The notes under the pieces are model-generated. The model had not been told where the DNA came from. It did no database searches and saw only the letters and a program-made list of their open reading frames with translations. A program made the position numbers and the translations under genes. Shown piece after piece: positions 58,069 through 64,000 of a stretch of DNA of 64,000 nucleotides. This DNA is from Quercus robur (Eukaryota > Streptophyta > Magnoliopsida > Fagales > Fagaceae). The stretch's first letter is position 1. Every line of letters starts with the position of its first letter. Where the stretch lies: contig NC_065535.1 in the NCBI RefSeq assembly GCF_932294415.1, forward strand, positions 84,031,862-84,095,861, read 5' to 3'.

Positions 58069-60263
58069 TAGAATTTTTAATTAACTTAGCCATAATAAGT
58101 TTAAGTTCCCTAAAAAAATAAATAAAATAACCATCATAAGAGAAGGGCATAAGAATATGAAATAATTAGCTGCCTTTATCGCTTCTAATATAAAAATTAA
58201 AAGCCATCTACATCTCTCTCTCCACAAGCATCACAAAAGTTTGTCTATAATTTTGTGTCTCGAAAGCTATAAAAGGTGATCACTTTTCGCCCCTTATTAA
58301 GGAAGGCAAATTAACCCGAAACAAAGCCTTGTGCATTGTTTAGAATTTTGACACTAAACTCCACTAATGGAAAAAGATAAGAATAAATAATTTAAAAAGA
58401 GTTTATAAGAACAATTAATACCCTTAACCTAAATGAAAGCTGATAAAGTGATAAGAACAAACAATTAAAAACAAAAGTTGGTAAGAATAAATTAGTTAAT
58501 AGTAAAAATATAATTAAAAGTATTACACAAAACAATTAAGAGAATATCCACTTAGTGTAACCATAACCATGACTTCTAGGACAGGATCTGATATGGGCAA
58601 AATTTGGGAGGTGAATGATTTTAGACTTTTTAGTAGCTCATGACATATTTTGTCATTAATATTGAGACATACAAATTTAGGAATGATAAAATGTCTTCAT
58701 TCTATACCTCGGCTTGACTAAGCCTATCTTGATCACACTTTCATATTGTCTCCCCGTGTTTTTTTTTTTTCCTCACTCTAAAGATAGGATTAGATAGTCA
58801 CAAATTTGTCTACCATCATTCGAAACACTCATCAATCTCCTTTATTGCCCTCACAAATTTTTTTTTCCCGTTTATGTCACCCTCATTAGCATCATAACTA
58901 TCTCATTAGGGATGATAAAATTTGAATGTCTTGTTCTGTTTCTGTGTAGGTTTTTCTAACATAATGAAAGGATGGAGAAGCAACAGGACATCCATAATCT
59001 ATCCGCACCTCACCTTGTTGCCAACTCTAAAAAACCAAGTGATTGACATGCTTGTTATTTATTTATTAATTTATTGACACGCAATGAATTGGACATGTCA
59101 TTATTGTATTTAACACATTTTAAAGCTTTTGCCAAGAGTTTTCTAGGTGTTGGGTTACACATGTGAGTGGAATCTCACATAAAATAACACTAATAGTGAT
59201 TAGTTTTTTTTTTTTTTTTTGGAGAGATAATTATAGTATACTGCTAACCCTACAGTTCGAATCTTTTCTTCCCTAGATCCTTAAGTACTTTATGCATGAA
59301 GATGTACCAATTCAGCTACAAGGCCCTTGGTTAATAGTGAGTAGTTAATATAATATAATTAAGACTAAACTCATAAACTTAAGTTTGTAGGTTAAGTGGT
59401 GTCTATGCATGTTATAACATAGTAAATGAAGCACATGTGAAGGAATAAGCATATAGGCAAGGAGGAGCTAGCAAAACTTGTTTGTGACTCATAGAGAGGT
59501 CACATGCCACAAAAAAGTAACAGTTCACACATGAGGGGATTATCAATAATTTTTTAAAAAGCATTTTAAAGTTCTCATTGACCATATAATTGCTCCATGT
59601 TTGGAAACTTATGGTTGTTTCCTTTCCTCTGCAAATAAAGATGTGAATAAGCAATAATCAATCTTTTTGATTAATTTCTTATTGTTTCTTTGTTGCACTC
59701 CATATGTTATTGATTTGTCCGCACAAAATGGCACTCGGAAAATGGAGAAAATTATTAGGTATACTTACACGTTAAGATCCACTAACATATAAAGCGTATC
59801 AACCTCATTTGTTAATAGACACACCATATTTTGAGGGTGAAAAGATTTTCAGAAAAGAAACAAGAGAGAAGGTAAAAATTTAAAACACAAGTGGCTAAAA
59901 AGGGTCTAAGTAGTGCGGAGTTGGTTCTTTCCACAACCAACAAAACATCGTGAATCTGTGTGACACGCACACGTAAAAGCTAGAAGAAAAAAAAAAAAAA
60001 AATACAAGATGGTTTTATAGCAAATACAAATGACATTCTTGATTCTTCAATCTTCATTACTCACCCTAAAATAATAATAATAATAATGGAATAAAAACAT
60101 TCTACATTGCAAATATTCATTACGGAACTTATTCCATACGCTTGCCATATTATATACGTCGAGTAATTGCACGTTACCCACTTTTTTTTTTTTAAATAAC
60201 TTTTGGAACTAGGACATTACCCACTTTGAAGTTTGCTTAACTACTTTTTCTTTTTTATGAATT
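58069..60263. other. Intergenic spacer
   Basis: AT-rich to mixed composition; T-runs at 58760-58770 and 59205-59220, A-run at 59988-60001. Nothing coding was recognised. Confidence 0.35.
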
Positions 60264-60440
60264 TTTTTTAAGTGTTACGTTTACAACATTTTTACAATAT
60301 TTAAACAATAAATCATAGATAGTAAGTTATTATTAGTTTTAATTTGAATCTACCACTAAAATTATTTTTTTACCCATCAATAATAACTTGTAACAACTTG
60401 TTATTTAGGATTTTCTGTGAAAATATAATAGACATAATAT
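60264..60440. mobile_element. Diverged hairpin MITE, same family as 12400
   Basis: 'acgtttacaacatttttaca', 'aaatcatagatagtaagtta' and the complementary right part 'aataataacttgtaacaac...tttctgtgaaaatat' follow the order of the element at 12400-12573. Confidence 0.5.
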
Positions 60441-61872
60441 TTTTTTGTTATCAAGTTAAGGCATCAATCGGTTTATGATATAAACATGTTTGAATTCTAT
60501 ATGTTATTCAAGAATAATAAACTTTATCAGTAGTAGCTTAAGCTAACTAGAAGCTACTTTTGTTACATAATTTAATTAGCCTAAAATTCGAAGAAAATTA
60601 TTGGTTATTGACTTTTCTTTGAAATAATAATATGATTTAAAAAAAAAAATTCAAATGATGCACTTTAGGCTTTAGCATCCAAGACATAACTCCCTTTTCC
60701 GACGGGACCCTTACGCACTGAAAAGGCAGAAAAGCAAATAAGATGCAATTTCACTTCAATAATGTCACTTTCGATGGAGTTTTCCTGGATGCTTCAGTGA
60801 ATATGTGGTACACAAACACAACACAACAAACTTTTTTTTTTTTTTTTTTTCTTTTGTTGTTTTATTCACGTGTTCTCCAATCAGCAGGCAGAGAGTTTTC
60901 TTTTTTGAATTTTGATACCAAATTGTCTTTTCATCTTCATCTTATTCCAAGCTGTAACATACAAATATATAGTCACATAGTTAATTTGTTGTATATACAT
61001 ATGGTCAATGATAAAGACTATGATTTACATGTGCAGGACCGCTTGATACCTTTAAGCGAGACAAGTTTTTTTGGCTAGATTTTTATTTAAATTGTTTGTA
61101 ATATTTTATAAAGTATTAATAAATAAAAAATTTGACAATAGAAATTATAGAATCAGCTAATGCCGAGGATATGGGTACACTTAAAAGAAAATTAATAATA
61201 TAATATTACTTTTCATAACAATTATATGTATAAGTTTCAAAAAAAAAACAATTATATATATAAAAAAAGAAAAAAGAAATAAGCTTATCTTTCTTTTTTT
61301 CTTTTTTGAGAATGAGCTTATCTTCTTAAATGTCCATGCAAATAAATTTAAGGGCAAGAGAAAAAAAAAAGAAAAAAGAATGGTTTGATAACGAATTGTG
61401 TTGACCGTGTAAACGTAGACCACTTACTCAAATAAAAAATTAATGGGTGTGAATCAATTTTATTTTGGATTGTGATATAAGTATAGTACCATACTATAAT
61501 ACTACAATTATGGGGCTTATACAATTGCCTAACTTGTTAAAAGGAAGAGTCAGTCTTATTTTTGATAGATAAACACACACAGGGATAGAGTAAAGGAAAG
61601 TTTAGAAAGACTTACAACATGGCACACATTCAAAAGGGTCTAATTTCTAACTCTTGAATGTGTAGCGCAAGATTCTTGGTAACAACAAATATTTTTCTTT
61701 TTCAAAAAATATACATGGTAACTCATAAGTAAAACACTTCTTAACAATTTTTTTTTTTTGAAGTTCATGTCTTTCTCCAATTGAAGTCTTTTTCCAAGAG
61801 CCTAACGTTCTCTTATTAGCATTATTCATTGGTTCAAATGGAGATGTTGAGGTTCAAATTTTTTTCTCTCAT

Positions 61873-61908
<36 letters not shown>

Positions 61909-63477
61909 TTGAGTTTTACTAAACTATTTTAGGAAATTTTTTAAGAAAAAAAGAAAAAATATTTACTATTTTGACAGAATTTCAATTCTCTATAAAAACT
62001 TTCTCATTAACCGATTCTATATATATATATATATATATACACGCGTTTTCTTGTTAGTTGTTACTTGTCAATGATTATTTTGATTTGACTGATAATGCAT
62101 AGTTGATTTGAACTTGACTCGAGTTGATCAAATGGGTTTTCCCCCGTAAAAGAAATAATTCCAAATAAAGAGGTCTGTTTCTTCAACCACTGTGTTTCAT
62201 CTTTTGAAACTCAAAAGTCTTACTTTGATTTTTCTTTTTCTTTTTCTTTTTGGTAAGCTACTTTGATTAGTCATTATGTTTATACACTTCCCAAAACATC
62301 ATTTTATTTTTAAGTGCTTTTTTACTTGCCTCAAGAGTCTATGGGCATGTCATTTGAACATGTATGTGAGTTAAATTCTCTGCCCTCCATTTGTTATTTA
62401 GTTATTTACTGGCCCTCTAACGAGAAAGAATAAATTCTACACACCATTTTAGTGACATTGTCACATTTTATCTTTGTTTTTATTGTCAAAAGTCATTTCT
62501 AAGCCGCAGTTACCGGAGAGAAGAAGAGGTTGACTTACATCGACATATTTTTTTCAATTTTTCCACTATGGACCACGGAGTAATGAAAGTTGTAAGATTA
62601 AATTATGAGTAATATCAGGGATACAACATTTTTTTATAATTGTTGATATAATATATTATAAACTTATGATTGAAATGACATTATTTTTATTTGGATTTGT
62701 CACAAACACCATTTTTATTGAGCACCGATCACGACAAATTATATCAATAATTGTGAAAAAAAAGAAAAAAGTATAATTTTAATGGTTTAAAAGAAACCCC
62801 TACCTCACTCCAAAAGAAAAAAAAAAAGTTTGTCTTATGCTTATGTTATGATTTATTTTTGCAAGGGGTATCTAGCTTGCAAGACACACAACCAATGACT
62901 GTCACGTATAATTTGAGGACAAAAAAGCTGCATCTGAAATCAGGTCGTGCAAAACAATAAGCATCCATTTGGATAAGTACCCAGAACCAGATTTGTGCAG
63001 CACTAGCTATGCTTATGCATGTAAGTATTATTTTTTATTTGTAAAAAGTAACTTCAAAAGCAAATGCTTTGATTGTGGGTATTAAAAAATTTTGGCTAGT
63101 TCAAAACAAAGTGGAGACAAAACCTATGAATTTACTTATGAGTAATATTAGGTACACAATTGCTGAAGTGCTAAGATGTAGTTTGAGAAACGTCACTTTC
63201 CCAAAAGTTTTATTACTTACGTTATTTTTACTAGTACCAATTAAAAATGTTACTTCATAAGTTGTGAAAAAAGATAATAAAAATTTTGTCCCTATGCTTT
63301 ATTGCTCTGAAAATAGATGTTATCCAGAGTTGGCTGACTTCCCACATATAGCAACATTTTTCCACCGCTCATTATAAACAGAATTTTTTTTTGCTTGCAT
63401 ACTCTTTAAAGAGAATTAAATTTGATTCCCTGGGATAACTATGACAAATCTTCATCATAGATCTTGGCTATTGAAGA
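60441..63477. other. AT-rich spacer with microsatellites
   Basis: (AT)n tracts at about 61879-61905 and 62018-62039, several T- and A-runs, and a possible hairpin element at 62600-62765 ('aacatttttttataattgttgatata' part versus 'tatcaataattgtg'). No exon is supported. Confidence 0.4.
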
Positions 63478-63845
63478 TAGGGGTGTGCATGGATCGGGTT
63501 GGGTCGGATTGAGGGGATTTTTTGACCTAACCCACCATGGTGGGTCAAAAAATTCAACCCAACCCAACTCATCACATAAGTCCAACTTAACCCAACCCAC
63601 ATGAGTCGGGTTGAACCCATGGGTTGGACACATTTTTATTATTATTATTATTATTAAATTGAGTAGAAAAAAATATAAATATTAATATATTAAAAAAACC
63701 GAAAGATTAGTATCAATGTAACTCCTTAAAGGTAAACAACATTAATAACTAAACAACAATAGTAATTTACTAGGGTTTGTATGAACTAATTGACTTTTAT
63801 ATAAGATAGGAAGAGTTGGTTATTTTAAAAAATTTATTAATTATA

Positions 63846-63882
<37 letters not shown>

Positions 63883-64000
63883 TATGTGGGTGGGTCGGGT
63901 TGGGTTTGGCGGGTTTGAAATTTTATGACCCAAACCCAACCCGACCTGCTATCAAAATTTTTTTTGTAACCCAACTCAACCCACCAAGGCCTAAAAATCA
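63478..64000. mobile_element. GGGTTGGGTC-rich repeat element, running off the window
   Basis: Starts AGGGGTGTGCATGGATCGG, then clusters of GGGTTGGGTC and complement ACCCAACCCAAC words flank an AT-rich core with (TTA)n and (AT)n. A second mirror cluster lies at 63885-63990. Such word clusters at both ends with a GGGGTGTGCA start are common in non-autonomous plant elements. The right end is outside the window. It is not telomeric, since the TTTAGGG unit is absent. Confidence 0.5.

Noticed and set aside
59240-59280. B-box-like AGTTCGAATCT
   Set aside because: No matching A box or acceptor stem, so not a tRNA gene.
60743-61423. Open frames of 111 aa (+) and 80 aa (-)
   Set aside because: Dominated by poly-Phe/Leu and poly-Lys from T- and A-runs, with no protein family seen.
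63490-63960. GGGTTGGGT repeats resembling telomeric DNA
   Set aside because: Plant telomeres are TTTAGGG. These words lack that unit and occur as mirror clusters of a transposon-like element.
1-64000. CRISPR arrays, operons, ribosome-binding sites and rRNA genes
   Set aside because: None seen. Gene structure is eukaryotic throughout.

Overview
The window is nuclear DNA of a dicot plant, probably a woody one. Genes have many GT-AG introns, intergenic DNA is AT-rich and full of small transposons, and all recognisable proteins are plant housekeeping or regulatory types. The species cannot be read from the sequence.

Layout. 1-8.4 kb: a tandemly duplicated segment (unit about 6.36 kb). Each unit carries the broken last exons of a WDR11-type WD40 gene, and the second also holds a possible small four-exon gene whose last intron contains a further tandem repeat and a solo LTR. 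9.6-11.9 kb (-): ARP6, the actin-related subunit of the SWR1 H2A.Z-exchange complex, seven exons, 450 aa. 13-15 kb: a solo LTR and a SINE. 16.0-17.9 kb (-): an ANTH-domain clathrin assembly protein with an intronless CDS and a 5'UTR intron. 18.9-23.1 kb: a Mutator-like element with a nested MITE, a RING-finger pseudogene scrap, a CACTA-type subterminal repeat array and a Copia-like solo LTR. 25.9-32.0 kb (+): a BRAP2-RING-ZnF-UBP protein (BRIZ type), eleven exons, 481 aa, with an antisense LINE fragment in intron 4. 33.3-43.7 kb (-): a TOPLESS-related corepressor, 25 coding exons, 1131 aa. 44-64 kb: about 20 kb with no gene I can support, made of MITEs, SINEs, two solo LTRs, tandem duplications and microsatellites.

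Four genes look intact, and their exons were joined by hand with phase checked at every junction. They have unrelated jobs (chromatin remodelling, endocytosis, ubiquitin ligation, transcriptional corepression) and are independently transcribed. BRIZ and the TOPLESS-related gene converge tail to tail. The WDR11 remains converge on ARP6. From memory, Arabidopsis ARP6 (At3g33520) and a WDR11 homologue (At3g33530) are also neighbours, so this looks like ancient microsynteny with a duplicated, decayed 3' end.

I found no novel biosynthetic, defence or mobile system. The most notable items are five solo LTRs with no full-length element in view (four with perfect 5-bp target duplications, one confirmed by an empty site), the decayed WDR11 tails, a Gln in place of a RING zinc-ligand His in BRIZ, and a SINE split by a MITE.
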